Translations under genes and position numbers: made by a program | Shown here: piece after piece, positions 8,131-17,310 of the stretch | How the letters are laid out: the number at the start of each line of letters is the position of its first letter | Numbering within the stretch: position 1 is the stretch's first letter | NCBI RefSeq assembly: GCF_900116495.1 | Contig: NZ_FPAY01000006.1 | Coordinates: 124,001-188,000, forward strand | Direction of reading: 5' to 3' | Source of the DNA: Arthrobacter sp. ov118 | GTDB lineage: Bacteria > Actinomycetota > Actinomycetes > Actinomycetales > Micrococcaceae | Length of the DNA stretch: 64,000 bases | Notes under the pieces: generated by a model | Database searches by the model: none | What the model was told of the DNA's origin: nothing | Seen by the model: only the letters and a program-made list of their open reading frames with translations

Positions 8131-9600
8131 ATGAGCACCACGTCCGACAAGGTCTTTGATGTAACTCCCGAAGGTGACGAACCCACCCTCAAGCGTGTCC
8201 TCGGACCCAAGCTCCTGCTCCTATTCATCGTCGGTGACATCCTCGGCGCCGGCGTCTACGCCGTCACCGGAACCATGGCCGGCACGGTCGGCGGCATCGT
8301 CTGGCTGCCGTTCCTGCTCGCTTTCGTCGTCGCCACCCTGACCGCATTCTCCTATCTGGAGCTGGTCACCCAATACCCGCAGGCAGCCGGCGCGGCGCTC
8401 TACGCGCACAAGGCGTTCGGGATCCACTTCGTCACCTTCCTGGTCGCGTTCGCCGTCGTCTGCTCCGGCATCACCAGCGCCTCCACATCCGCCAACGTCC
8501 TTGCCCAGAACTTTTTTGGAGGCCTGGCGATTAACGGCTGGATGGACATGCCCGGACGGGAGGTGATCACGGCGGTTGCGTTGGGCTTTATGCTGCTGCT
8601 GGCGGCCATCAACCTGCGCGGCGTGGGGGAGAGCGTGAAGTTCAACGTTGTGCTCACCCTGGTCGAGGTGATCGCGCTGTGCATCGTGATTGGGGTCGGC
8701 TTCTACGTTATGGCACAAGGGACAGGGAATCCCGCAGAGATCACGGTCTTCACCGACTACAAGGACAAGGGCCTGTTCCTGGCGGTCACGGCGGCCACGT
8801 CCATCGCGTTCTTTGCGATGGTCGGCTTTGAGGACTCCGTAAACATGGTCGAGGAAACGCAGAACCCCGAGCGGATCTTCCCGCGGACCATGCTGACAGG
8901 TCTCGGCGTCGCCGTGATCCTCTACATGCTGGTGGCCGTGTCCGTGGTCAGCGTGCTCTCGCCCACGGAGCTCGAGGGGATCAGGGAGGCCGAAGGCGCC
9001 GCCCTCCTTGAGGTGGTGCACAAGGGCTCACCGGACTTCCCCATCGACAAGGTCTTTCCGTTCCTCGCGGTCTTCGCCGTCGCCAACACCGCGTTAATCA
9101 ACATGTTGATGGCCAGCCGCCTCATCTACGGCATGGCCCGGCAGGACGTCCTGCCGCGGCCGCTCGGAAAAATCCTGCCGGGACGCCGCACGCCGTGGGC
9201 AGGCATCGCGTTCTCCACCGTCCTCGCACTGGGGCTGATCTGGTACGTCACCAGCGACCCGGAGAGCAACGTCGTCGCGAACCTCTCCGGCACGACGGCG
9301 TTCCTGCTCCTGTGTGTTTTCACCCTGGTGAACGTGGCCTGCGTTGTCCTCCGCCGCAAGAGGGACCCCAACCGCGAGGTGTTCTTCACCTCGCCGGGGC
9401 CGCTACCCATCGTCGCGGCCCTGCTGTGCGCCTTCCTCGCCGGACCATGGGTAGGCCGTGATGTCATCCAGTACCAGATCGTCGGGGGACTGATGGCGAT
9501 TGGCGTGGTGCTGTGGCTTATCACCTGGTTGATCAATACGAGGACCAACACCAGGGAGGGCGAACCGGTCGGCATCCAGAACATCGGCAAGGACGACTAG
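8131..9600 (+). CDS. APC-superfamily amino acid permease
   Basis: The 489-aa integral membrane protein has about 12 hydrophobic helices. The first contains LLLFIVGDILGAGVYAVTG, the unwound TM1 motif (G-x-G-x-Y) that binds the substrate backbone in APC transporters, and AFFAMVGFEDSVNMVEET marks TM6-7. It would import an amino acid or amine by proton symport. A GGAGG site 6 bases before ATG 8131 supports the start. It is monocistronic and divergent from recQ. The next gene, for a small exported protein, may read through from it. Substrate specificity is not visible. Confidence 0.9.
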   Translation: MSTTSDKVFDVTPEGDEPTLKRVLGPKLLLLFIVGDILGAGVYAVTGTMAGTVGGIVWLPFLLAFVVATLTAFSYLELVTQYPQAAGAALYAHKAFGIHFVTFLVAFAVVCSGITSASTSANVLAQNFFGGLAINGWMDMPGREVITAVALGFMLLLAAINLRGVGESVKFNVVLTLVEVIALCIVIGVGFYVMAQGTGNPAEITVFTDYKDKGLFLAVTAATSIAFFAMVGFEDSVNMVEETQNPERIFPRTMLTGLGVAVILYMLVAVSVVSVLSPTELEGIREAEGAALLEVVHKGSPDFPIDKVFPFLAVFAVANTALINMLMASRLIYGMARQDVLPRPLGKILPGRRTPWAGIAFSTVLALGLIWYVTSDPESNVVANLSGTTAFLLLCVFTLVNVACVVLRRKRDPNREVFFTSPGPLPIVAALLCAFLAGPWVGRDVIQYQIVGGLMAIGVVLWLITWLINTRTNTREGEPVGIQNIGKDD

Positions 9601-9648
9601 GTCCCGCCGCTTCCAGCCCACTGACCACGCAGAAATCAGGAGCACGTG

Positions 9649-10014
9649 ATGAAAACAGTTCGAAACGTCGCCGCGGGCGCAGCAGTAACTGCCGCTCTCG
9701 TCGGCGGCGGCATGTATCTCGCGATGGCCGCCCCGGACGGCGCAGCGACCTCCACAACACAGTCTGGTTCCCAGCAGAAGGGCAGCCACCAAGCTAACGG
9801 CACCACCGAGCAGCTGCTGACAGGTGATACTGCAGCCCGGGTGGAAGCGGCAGCGACGGCCGCCAACCCCGGGGCGACTGTCGTCCGTGTCGAAACCGAT
9901 GCGGAGGGGGCTGCCTACGAGGCACACATCCGGAAGGCCGACGGGACAACAGCGACGGTGAAATTGGACGCCGCTTTTAACGTTACGGGCACCGAAACGG
10001 GCAAGCAGCGCTAA
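9649..10014 (+). CDS. Small exported protein, PepSY-like
   Basis: ATG 9649 follows AGGAG by 6 bases; an in-frame GTG lies directly before it. The ~121-aa product has a signal-peptide-like N-terminus (TVRNVAAGAAVTAALVGGGM, then MAAPDGA), a Ser/Gln/Thr-rich linker, and a C-terminal PepSY-like module. In that module VEAAATAANPGATVVRVETD is followed by YEAHIRKADGTTATVKLD. PepSY modules are extracytoplasmic and are often linked to peptidase inhibition or envelope sensing. A strong hairpin ends the transcript at 10050-10083. No partner gene explains its job. Confidence 0.75.
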   Translation: MKTVRNVAAGAAVTAALVGGGMYLAMAAPDGAATSTTQSGSQQKGSHQANGTTEQLLTGDTAARVEAAATAANPGATVVRVETDAEGAAYEAHIRKADGTTATVKLDAAFNVTGTETGKQR

Positions 10015-10049
10015 GGGCAGCGTGAACGCTCTGCGGGGAGGCTCACAAG

Positions 10050-10083
10050 AACGGGGGCGGCCACTCAAGTGGCCGCCCCCGTT
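10050..10083. terminator. Strong terminator hairpin after the PepSY-like gene
   Basis: AACGGGGGCGGCCACT (10050-10065) pairs perfectly with AGTGGCCGCCCCCGTT (10068-10083), closed by two bases, with TTTGTGTTG following on the plus strand. Confidence 0.85.
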
Positions 10084-10105
10084 TGTGTTGCCATGCCAAA
10101 AGGAA

Positions 10106-10144
10106 GGGCGCCGTCCAGGTCTGTCTTTGACCCGGACGGCGCCC
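10106..10144 (-). terminator. Terminator hairpin of the ADH-ALDH-MHS operon
   Basis: GGGCGCCGTCC (10106-10116) pairs with GGACGGCGCCC (10134-10144), just past the stop of the MHS gene on the minus strand. On that strand it is followed by TTCCTTTTGG. Confidence 0.8.
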
Positions 10145-10162
10145 GCCTTAGTTCAGCGAGTG

Positions 10163-11536
10163 TCAGTTAGCGCTGACGCGCTCTTGTGCAATCGCCGCGT
10201 TTTTCTCGTCCAGCTCCTGGGCGGCGGTGATGCGCCGGTCCAGCTTTGTCAGCGTTTCCGGTGCGAGGATGGTCGCCGCAACGGTGATGACGCCGATGAT
10301 GCTGAAGTACAGGATTACCCAGCCCGGCTTGCCGTTGCCGGCGGTGAGCAGCGCCACGGCGACGAGAGGCGCGATGCCGCCTGCCAGGACCGAGCCGAAC
10401 TGGTAGCCCATGGACGCGCCGCTGTAGCGCAGCTTGGTGGAGAACAGTTCTGCAAAGAAGGCCGCCTGCGGGCCGTACATCGAGTTGTGGAAGACGGCGA
10501 GCCCGATGATGATGGCGAGCGTTGCCAGCAGTGCGCTGCCGGTGTCCGTCATGACGAAGTAGAGCGGGAAGAACAGGAGTCCGCCGATGGAACCGAACAG
10601 GTAGAGCGGCTTGCGCCCGATCTTGTCCGAGAGGATCGCCCACAGCGGGACGGCGAAGACGCCGATGCCCGAGGCGATGAGAACGGACATCGTGCCTTGG
10701 TTGGCGCGCTCGGCTCCAAAGGTCTTCATGATGTAGACCACGGAGAACGTCGTGTACAGGTAAAACGCGGAGTTTTCTGCCAGTCGCATACCGACAACGA
10801 GCCAGATTCCCTTGGTTTCCTTCTTCATGGCCTCGCCCAGCGGCTTCTTCGAGGTCTGGTTCGTCGCCACGAGTTCCTTGAAGTCGTTTGAGTCTTCAAG
10901 CTTGGTGCGGACCACCATGCCGGTGACGATCAGGACCACGCTGAGCAGGAACGGAAGGCGCCAGGCCCAGGCGTCGAAGACCTCCGCCGGTACGGCGGCC
11001 TTGACGGCCAGGACGCTGGAGTTGGCCAGCAGCATGCCTGCCGGGACGCCCATCTGGGTGAAGCTTCCGAAGAACCCGCTGCGGCCCGCGGGGGCGTGTT
11101 CGATGGAGATGACAGCAGCACCGGCCCACTCGGCTCCGGCGCCGAAGCCCTGCAGCAGGCGCAGCACCGTCAGCAGGATGGGAGCCCAAACACCGATCTG
11201 CGCGTAGGTGGGAAGCAGACCCATGGCCAGGGTGGCAGCACCCATGATGAGCAGGGAGAGTACCAGCATGGGCTTGCGGCCGATCTTGTCCCCGTAGTGG
11301 CCGGCGAACATGCCGCCGAACGGACGGGCAACGAAGCCCACGGCGTAGGTGACAAACGCCATCAGCAGGCCGGTGGCCGGATCCTGCTCGGGGAAGTACA
11401 GGCGGCTGAAGACTCCCGTTGCGGCGAGCAGGCCGAAGATGTAGTAGTCGTACCACTCGATGGTGGTGCCGATGAAGCTGGCAGCCGGAACGCGCCAGGG
11501 CGCCTTCGTCTTGGCTTTGGTATTGGAGATCGTCAT
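10163..11536 (-). CDS. MFS transporter, metabolite:H+ symporter (MHS) family
   Basis: The 457-aa protein has 12 predicted helices and the MHS signatures: SFIGTTIEWYDYYIFGLLA in TM1, RPFGGMFAGHYGDKIGRKP as the loop 2-3 motif, LRLLQGFGAGAEWAGAA with the conserved GE(W)xGA, and a second GDKIGRKP-like LSDKIGRKPLYLFG. MHS proteins import mono- and dicarboxylates, betaines or aromatic acids with protons. It is the last gene of an operon after the aldehyde dehydrogenase (39-base gap), so it probably imports the acid or alcohol that these two enzymes oxidise. Confidence 0.92.
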   Translation of the reverse strand: MTISNTKAKTKAPWRVPAASFIGTTIEWYDYYIFGLLAATGVFSRLYFPEQDPATGLLMAFVTYAVGFVARPFGGMFAGHYGDKIGRKPMLVLSLLIMGAATLAMGLLPTYAQIGVWAPILLTVLRLLQGFGAGAEWAGAAVISIEHAPAGRSGFFGSFTQMGVPAGMLLANSSVLAVKAAVPAEVFDAWAWRLPFLLSVVLIVTGMVVRTKLEDSNDFKELVATNQTSKKPLGEAMKKETKGIWLVVGMRLAENSAFYLYTTFSVVYIMKTFGAERANQGTMSVLIASGIGVFAVPLWAILSDKIGRKPLYLFGSIGGLLFFPLYFVMTDTGSALLATLAIIIGLAVFHNSMYGPQAAFFAELFSTKLRYSGASMGYQFGSVLAGGIAPLVAVALLTAGNGKPGWVILYFSIIGVITVAATILAPETLTKLDRRITAAQELDEKNAAIAQERVSAN

Positions 11537-11575
11537 TGGTCTTTTCTTTCGGATGGAAACAGAGGGAGCCGCGGG

Positions 11576-13051
11576 CTACCAGTCGAGGGCGATGTATTTG
11601 GTTTCGGTGAAGTCCAGCAGGCCCTGGTGGGCACCTTCACGGCCGAGGCCGCTCTGCTTGACTCCGCCGAACGGTGCTGCGGGGTCGGAAACGAGTCCCC
11701 GGTTGAGGGCCACCATGCCGCTTTCGATGCGTTCAGAGACCCGAAGCCCGCGGCGGAGGTCTTCTGTGAACACGTAGGCTGCGAGACCGTACTCGGAGTC
11801 GTTTGCGGCGGCGATGACTTCCTCTTCGGTGTCGAAGGGGATGACCGAGGCCACCGGGCCGAAGATTTCCTCGCTGACCATGCGGGCCTGCAGCGGCACG
11901 TTGGTTACGACCGTGGGCGGGTAGTAATACCCGGCGCCGTCGATGGCCTTGCCGCCGGCGAGGAGCCTGGCTCCCTGGCTGACCGCGTCGCGGACCAGTG
12001 AGTCGACTTTGCGGACGCTGGCCTCGTCCACGAGCGGACCCACCTCGGTGTCGGCGTCGGTGCCCGGGCCTACGCGCATGGCGCCCATCCGTTCGGCCAG
12101 CCGGCGGGCGAACTCGTCGTGGACGCCGCGCTGGACGTAGATCCGGTTGGCGGCGGTGCAGGCCTGGCCGCCGTTGCGCATCTTGGCGATCATGGCGCCG
12201 TCGAGGGCCAGCTCGAGGTCCGCGTCATCGAAGACCAGGAACGGGGCGTTGCCGCCGAGTTCCATGGAGCACTTGAGCACGTTGTCGGCCGCCTGGCGTA
12301 GCAGGTGGCGTCCGACGCCGGTGGAACCGGTGAAGGACAGCTTGCGAACGCGGGGGTCGGCAAGGATCGGGGTCATGACCTCGTTTGTCTTGCTCGTGGT
12401 GATGACGTTGACGACGCCGGCGGGGACTCCCGCGTCGATCATCAGCTGGGCGATCGCCAGGGTGGTCAGCGGCGTGAGCGTGGCGGGCTTCAGCACGGCG
12501 GTGCAACCGGCGGCCAGGGCCGGTGCCAGCTTCCTGGTGGCCATGGCCGCCGGGAAGTTCCAGGGGGTGATCAGCACGCAGACACCGATCGGCATGTGCT
12601 GGACCAGGATCCGGTTGGCGCCCGACGGCGAGACGGACACATCGCCGATGATCCGGACCGCTTCTTCGGCGTACCAGCGGAAGAATTCGGCGGCGTACGC
12701 CACTTCCCCGCGGGCGTCGGCCAGGGCCTTGCCGTTCTCGAGGGAGATGAGGTGGGCGATTTGCTCGCTGCGCTCGGTCATCAGTTCGAAGCAGCGGCGC
12801 AGGATTTCGGCGCGGCGGCGCGGCGGGGTCGCGGCCCACTCCGGGAAGGCTGCTGCCGCGGCGTCGACGGCGGCGAGGCCGTCCTCGACGTCGGCGTCGG
12901 CGATGCCGGTGATGACCGAAGCGTCGGAGGGGTTGATCACCTCGACGGTGTCACCGCCGCTGGCGTGCTGCCAGTTGCCGGCGATGAGCAGCTGGCGGGG
13001 CACAGTCAGACCGTCGACGTCGAGCGGTTCCTGGGTTGAAAGAAGTGTCAT
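11576..13051 (-). CDS. NAD(P)-dependent aldehyde dehydrogenase, succinate-semialdehyde dehydrogenase-like
   Basis: The 491-aa enzyme carries the ALDH hallmarks: ITPWNFPAAMATRKLAPALA, the Rossmann motif FTGSTGVGRHLL, the general base Glu in MELGGNAPFLVFDDADLE, and the catalytic Cys in NGGQACTAANRIYV. SMELGGNAPFLVF plus AALNRGLVSDPAAPFGG-like sequences (MVALNRGLVSDPAAPFGGVK) are typical of the GabD group. It starts 19 bases after the iron-alcohol dehydrogenase. Together they could oxidise a hydroxy acid such as 4-hydroxybutyrate to succinate through the semialdehyde. That substrate is inferred from the pairing, not proven. Confidence 0.88.
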   Translation of the reverse strand: MTLLSTQEPLDVDGLTVPRQLLIAGNWQHASGGDTVEVINPSDASVITGIADADVEDGLAAVDAAAAAFPEWAATPPRRRAEILRRCFELMTERSEQIAHLISLENGKALADARGEVAYAAEFFRWYAEEAVRIIGDVSVSPSGANRILVQHMPIGVCVLITPWNFPAAMATRKLAPALAAGCTAVLKPATLTPLTTLAIAQLMIDAGVPAGVVNVITTSKTNEVMTPILADPRVRKLSFTGSTGVGRHLLRQAADNVLKCSMELGGNAPFLVFDDADLELALDGAMIAKMRNGGQACTAANRIYVQRGVHDEFARRLAERMGAMRVGPGTDADTEVGPLVDEASVRKVDSLVRDAVSQGARLLAGGKAIDGAGYYYPPTVVTNVPLQARMVSEEIFGPVASVIPFDTEEEVIAAANDSEYGLAAYVFTEDLRRGLRVSERIESGMVALNRGLVSDPAAPFGGVKQSGLGREGAHQGLLDFTETKYIALDW

Positions 13052-13070
13052 CAGTGGTCCTTATTGCTGA

Positions 13071-14321
13071 TCAGCGGATGGTGCGGTCGCCGGCGTAGGC
13101 GGCGGAAACGATGGAGGTTACGGCGTCGAGATCCAGCGGCACGGGGTTGTTGTCGATGAGCCGCTTGGAGTTCAGCGACAGCTTGGCGATCTGGGCGAGG
13201 TCGCTTTCCTGCACGCCAAGGGCCTCCAACGTCGGCGGCAGCTCGATGGCCGCGATGACCTCGTCGATTGCCTCGACGCCTGCGACGGCGGCGGCGCGCT
13301 CGTCGAGCCCGCGGATATCGCGCCCCAGGGCTTCAGCGATCTGTGCCAGCTGCGGCTGGATCGCTTGGAAGTTGTGGCGGACGACGTAGGGGAGCAGGAG
13401 GCCGACGCCCACACCGTGCGGGGTGTGGGTAAGTGCGCCTACCGGGTACTGGATGGCGTGCGCCGCGGCGGTTCCGGCGTTGCTGAGGACGACGCCGCCG
13501 TAGAGTGCCGCGAGCATCATCCCGCCACGGGCCTCGGTGTTCTCCGGGTCCTTGTAGGCGGTGACCAGGCTGCGGCCCACCAGCCCGATGCCGTTCAAGG
13601 CAATCGAGTCCGTCAGGATGTTCTTGCCGACGAAGACGCGTTCGGAGGCCAGGGTGGAGGTCGGCTCCCGGGTGATCGCCGTGAAGGACTCCACCAGGTG
13701 CACGAAGGTGTCAGCGCCGGTGGCGGCCGTCAGCGACGGCGGGCAGGAGTATGTGAGCTCGGGATCGCACACGGCGGCGAACGGGATGATGTGGGGGCTG
13801 GAGATGCCCATCTTCATGCCCAGGTCAGGATCGGAGACGACGGCGATTGCCGTTGCTTCGGACCCGGTGCCCGCCGTGGTAGGCAGTGCGATGACCGGCT
13901 TGGTGGGGCCGGGAACGGCGAACTCGCCGTAGTAGTCGCTCGGCTTGCCGCCGTGCGTGAGCAGCACGGAGACGACCTTCGCCATGTCCATGCAGCTGCC
14001 GCCGCCAAAACCGATGATGACGTCGATCTCCTGGCCCTTGAGCTCCTCGACGCAAGCGATGATCCCCGGCACCGGAAGCTCGGCCTGGGTGTCCCCGTAG
14101 ACCCGTACGGTCAGGTCCCGGTCCTCGAGGCTCCGGACCAGGGCTTGGAGTTCCTCTGAGACGGCCAGCCGCGGATCCGTGCAGACCAGGACGTTGGTCC
14201 CGAATTCAGCTGCGATATTGGCGACGGCGAAGCGCTGCTGGGCGCCGACGACGACGCTCCGCGGCAGGCGGAGGACGCCGAAAGTTGCGGGACGGATGCC
14301 CGCTGCATGCGCACACGACAT
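13071..14321 (-). CDS. Iron-containing alcohol dehydrogenase (group III)
   Basis: The 416-aa protein has the NAD-binding GFGGGSCMDMAK and LPTTAGTGSEATAIAVVSD, and the metal-site region with TGADTFVHLVESF, NAGTAAAHAIQYPVGALTHTPHGVG (the His residues bind Fe2+). It would interconvert an alcohol and an aldehyde or ketone. It is first in the operon, followed 19 bases later by a succinate-semialdehyde-type ALDH and then by an MHS symporter, so 4-hydroxybutyrate or a similar hydroxy acid is a reasonable substrate. AGGAG lies 9 bases before ATG 14321. The probable activator gene lies immediately upstream in the same direction. Confidence 0.9.
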   Translation of the reverse strand: MSCAHAAGIRPATFGVLRLPRSVVVGAQQRFAVANIAAEFGTNVLVCTDPRLAVSEELQALVRSLEDRDLTVRVYGDTQAELPVPGIIACVEELKGQEIDVIIGFGGGSCMDMAKVVSVLLTHGGKPSDYYGEFAVPGPTKPVIALPTTAGTGSEATAIAVVSDPDLGMKMGISSPHIIPFAAVCDPELTYSCPPSLTAATGADTFVHLVESFTAITREPTSTLASERVFVGKNILTDSIALNGIGLVGRSLVTAYKDPENTEARGGMMLAALYGGVVLSNAGTAAAHAIQYPVGALTHTPHGVGVGLLLPYVVRHNFQAIQPQLAQIAEALGRDIRGLDERAAAVAGVEAIDEVIAAIELPPTLEALGVQESDLAQIAKLSLNSKRLIDNNPVPLDLDAVTSIVSAAYAGDRTIR

Positions 14322-14486
14322 TGTGAATAACTCCTAGAGATGGGATGGGCGGCTGCCCGAAAGGTGCCGCAGATCTCAGCATTCCAGAGCTACGTGACAC
14401 TCACCATGTGGTTTCGCGCCATATATCGCTCCTGCGCATGTGTGCCGGCACCATGTGCCTTGGCTGGCGGGAGGCAGGTCCGTTGA

Positions 14487-16460
14487 TCAGAAGCCGACGG
14501 AGCTGACGCCGGCTGTCTTCATCCGCCACAAGCGCAGCGCCACTTGGACGTCAAGGGAGCGACTTCCCCGGCGCCAGGACGCACCGATGAGGGCGTCGAT
14601 CCTGTCCAGCCGTTGCCGCAGGGTGTTGGTGTGGATGTGGAGGGAGTCGGCGGTCTCCTGGGTGGCGCCGCCGTTTTCGTGGAACGTCCACGCTGTGAGG
14701 ACCAGTTGTGTTCCCCGCCGCTCGTCGTAGCCCAGAAGTGGACCCAGCTGTGCAGTGAGCAGCTGCCCGGCGAACGGGCTGTCCATCGCTCCCAGTAACA
14801 TTCCGGCGGTACCCAAAGCCGCCCGGTCCGCTGCCTCGCCGTCGCGCGAGAGGGCCTGCAGTGCACGGAGGACGGCGTCGGCTTCGGTATGGGCCGCGGC
14901 CAGCCGGGCAAAACCGATCACTGGTTCTGACGTTCCGACCGTGGCCGTGATGCGGCGTCGTTTCAGTTCGTCGATGATGGTCTGGCCGGTGCGGCCGGCG
15001 CCCCCGGTTCCGTTCGGGCGATTGTCGTGCCGTTCAAAGGGTTCAATGATGCACAAGTGTGATTCGTGCAGGGCGATGATTCCCGGAACGCCCTCGGACC
15101 GGTGCCTGAGTACGGAGAGCGCCCGTTGGCGCTGGTCGTCGCTGACCCCCACCACGCGCACCACCAGCTGGAGGTGGTTTGCCAGTCCGAACTGGCCGGC
15201 CCTGCGGGTCAATGCCGCCGCGTTTTCAGCGCGCGGGCTGAGCAGGTCATCGATGAGTTCGAGCTGCAGCCGGTATTGGGCGTCCTGGAAGGTGCGTTCC
15301 AACAGCAGGGACACGCTGAGCACCAAGGCGCTGCGTTCCAGGACCGCGAGCCGGGCCGGGCTGAGTTGCTCGGCGACGATGAGGGAGGCGAGGTGCTGGT
15401 CGCCCGCGACGGCCGACATGACCGTGTACTTCTTGCCCTTTATTTCAAAGGGCACGGCCGCCCTCTTGGCCGCAGATTCCTCGGCGGCGCTCAGTGCCGG
15501 GAAACTGCCGAAGTCTCCCTCTGGTCCCGACTCCGCCAGCGGCTCGCCCATGGGAGAGACCAAGGAGACAGGAGTGTCGAGGGACTCGGCCAGCAGGTTG
15601 AGCAGGTAAGGAAGGCTGCCGGTCGAGGCCAGGGTTTCCATAAGCCGCCGGTCCAGGCTCGAGAGCTCCTCCAGGGCGCGTACGTGGGCCAGGTTCTGCT
15701 GCTGCGCCTGGTCCAGCCGGGTGAGGGCATTGGCCATTTCACTGAAGTAGCGGGCGTTTTCCAGCGCAACGGCTGCGTGTGTTCCGATGGATTCCATCAG
15801 GGCGACGTCGTCACTGCTGAACTGGTGCGCATGCCTGTCGGCGACCAGGAGCGCGCCGATGACTTTTCCTTCTGCGCGAAGGGGGACGCCCATGATCGCC
15901 CGGACGCCCTCGGCTGCCACTGCGGTGTCGCTGGACTCCAGATGCGATTTGGTCTCGTCCATCAAGTAGTCGGGGCTCTGGGCGGGCGCTTCGCCGGTCG
16001 CGACGGCGCCGAGCACGCCTTCGCCGAGGGGCATGCGGATGTTGCGGAAGAGAGCGGTGGTTGCGCCGTCGGTCACCCGGACGTAGGACTCGCCGGTGTC
16101 ATAGTCGTTCAGGCTCAAGTAGGCGATGTCGCTGCCGATCAGTGACCGGGTGCGCCGGACGATGGCCTTGAGCACTGCCTCCACGTCGCGGATGCCGGTC
16201 AGGTCGGTGGCCGTATCGTAGAGGACGCGCAGCAGGCCTTCCCGGCGGCTGGCCTCCCACAACCGGGCGTTCAGCCGGCGTGCCGCCGCAGCAGCCGGCG
16301 GGTCGATGGCCCCGGCTTCCAACCAGGCGGACAACGTGGTTTCCAGATCGGCCGCGGAAACGCCATGGTCCAGCATGGCCATGAGTTGGCCGGCGCCTTT
16401 GGTACCGCCTGACAGGCCTCCGCCGCTGTGAACGGCGGAACTGTCATCGGCGGCAACCAT
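14487..16460 (-). CDS. GAF-domain, PucR/CdaR-type helix-turn-helix regulator
   Basis: The 657-aa protein has an N-terminal helical region and then a GAF domain at about residues 80-235 (VLKAIVRRTRSLIGSDIAYL, MGVPLRAEGKVIGALLVADR, VALMESIGTHAAVALENARY). A central PucR-like region follows. The C-terminus is a HTH_30 domain with QLVLTAWTFHENGG, DSLHIHTNTLRQRLDRIDAL and LDVQVALRLWRM. Such regulators sense small carboxylates or aromatic compounds and activate neighbouring catabolic genes. The gene lies 165 bases upstream of the ADH-ALDH-MHS operon on the same strand, so it is its likely regulator. In that gap, GGCAC-N3-GTGCC at 14447-14459 is a possible half-palindromic site. Confidence 0.9.
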   Translation of the reverse strand: MVAADDSSAVHSGGGLSGGTKGAGQLMAMLDHGVSAADLETTLSAWLEAGAIDPPAAAAARRLNARLWEASRREGLLRVLYDTATDLTGIRDVEAVLKAIVRRTRSLIGSDIAYLSLNDYDTGESYVRVTDGATTALFRNIRMPLGEGVLGAVATGEAPAQSPDYLMDETKSHLESSDTAVAAEGVRAIMGVPLRAEGKVIGALLVADRHAHQFSSDDVALMESIGTHAAVALENARYFSEMANALTRLDQAQQQNLAHVRALEELSSLDRRLMETLASTGSLPYLLNLLAESLDTPVSLVSPMGEPLAESGPEGDFGSFPALSAAEESAAKRAAVPFEIKGKKYTVMSAVAGDQHLASLIVAEQLSPARLAVLERSALVLSVSLLLERTFQDAQYRLQLELIDDLLSPRAENAAALTRRAGQFGLANHLQLVVRVVGVSDDQRQRALSVLRHRSEGVPGIIALHESHLCIIEPFERHDNRPNGTGGAGRTGQTIIDELKRRRITATVGTSEPVIGFARLAAAHTEADAVLRALQALSRDGEAADRAALGTAGMLLGAMDSPFAGQLLTAQLGPLLGYDERRGTQLVLTAWTFHENGGATQETADSLHIHTNTLRQRLDRIDALIGASWRRGSRSLDVQVALRLWRMKTAGVSSVGF

Positions 16461-16594
16461 GGACCTAATGCTAGTAGCTGGGCCACCTTGTGAGATGGCG
16501 GAGGGCTGCGTCTGGATTCGGGCGGCACCTCTAACAGCTACAGAACTCCCCGAGACCGATTGACTTTCGATAGTTAACAGCTGAGACTCGATGC

Positions 16595-17074
16595 ATGCAA
16601 TTCACTCGCTTGGCTGTCACCGCGCTCCGGATCGTCCTTGTCGTGGCCTTCCTCCTGTTGGTCCTGTTCCAAGTCATGTCCCTTCCCGGGCAGTTCGCTC
16701 ACATGGCGCAGGAGAATCCGGAGCGGGCTTACCTGCAGTGGCCGCTCACCGTCTTCTCGATCCTGGAGGTCGCCTGCGTCCAGGTGGTGATCGTGAGCAC
16801 CTGGAAGTTGCTCACCATGGTCAAGCTCGGCAGCATCTTCAGCAACGAGGCGCTGCGGTGGGTGGACGCGATTGTCTGGGCCATCGCCGCCGCGTGGACC
16901 ATGCTGGCGGTGCTGTCCGCCTCCGTGGTCCTCAACGCGGATGACCCGGGCCTGCCGCTCCTGCTGTTCCTGCTGCTGGTAGCCGGCGCTGCCCTGGGCC
17001 TTGTGGTGGTGGTGCTCCGCGCGCTCTTGCGGCAGGCCACGGACCTGCGCACCGACATGGAAGCGGTGATCTGA
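16595..17074 (+). CDS. DUF2975 membrane protein
   Basis: The 159-aa protein has four hydrophobic helices: LRIVLVVAFLLLVLFQVM, VFSILEVACVQVVIVSTWKL, AIVWAIAAAWTMLAVLSASV and LLLFLLLVAGAALGLVVVVL. The FSNEALRWVDAI-type segment between helices 2 and 3 is typical of DUF2975. The stop overlaps the start of a YozG-like HTH gene (TGATG). This pairing of DUF2975 with a small HTH protein recurs widely in bacteria, and the HTH protein probably acts with or on the membrane protein. The function is unknown. Confidence 0.88.
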   Translation: MQFTRLAVTALRIVLVVAFLLLVLFQVMSLPGQFAHMAQENPERAYLQWPLTVFSILEVACVQVVIVSTWKLLTMVKLGSIFSNEALRWVDAIVWAIAAAWTMLAVLSASVVLNADDPGLPLLLFLLLVAGAALGLVVVVLRALLRQATDLRTDMEAVI

Positions 17075-17280
17075 TGCCCATCGTGGTGCGCATCGACGTC
17101 GAACTGGCCAAACAAAAAATGAGCGTGGGGGAGTTCGCCGAACGTGTGGGGCTCACCCCGGCGAACGTGGCGGTGCTGAAAAACGGCCGGGCAAAGGCTG
17201 TCCGCTTCAGCACTCTGGAAGCAATGTGCCGGGTCCTCAAGTGCCAGCCGGGTGACCTGCTGGAGTTCGTCGAGGAATGA
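17074..17280 (+). CDS. Small XRE-type helix-turn-helix regulator (YozG-like)
   Basis: The 68-aa protein is almost entirely an XRE fold: MSVGEFAERVGLTPANVAVL contains the HTH, followed by NGRAKAVRFSTLEAMCRVLK and CQPGDLLEFVEE, the usual ending of this group. Its ATG overlaps the preceding stop by one base, indicating translational coupling to the DUF2975 gene. It probably controls this two-gene operon. It is convergent with the GntR gene, with a 30-base gap. Confidence 0.92.
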   Translation: MPIVVRIDVELAKQKMSVGEFAERVGLTPANVAVLKNGRAKAVRFSTLEAMCRVLKCQPGDLLEFVEE

Positions 17281-17310
17281 CCGGTTACAGGTGACGGCTG
17301 TGACCGTTTG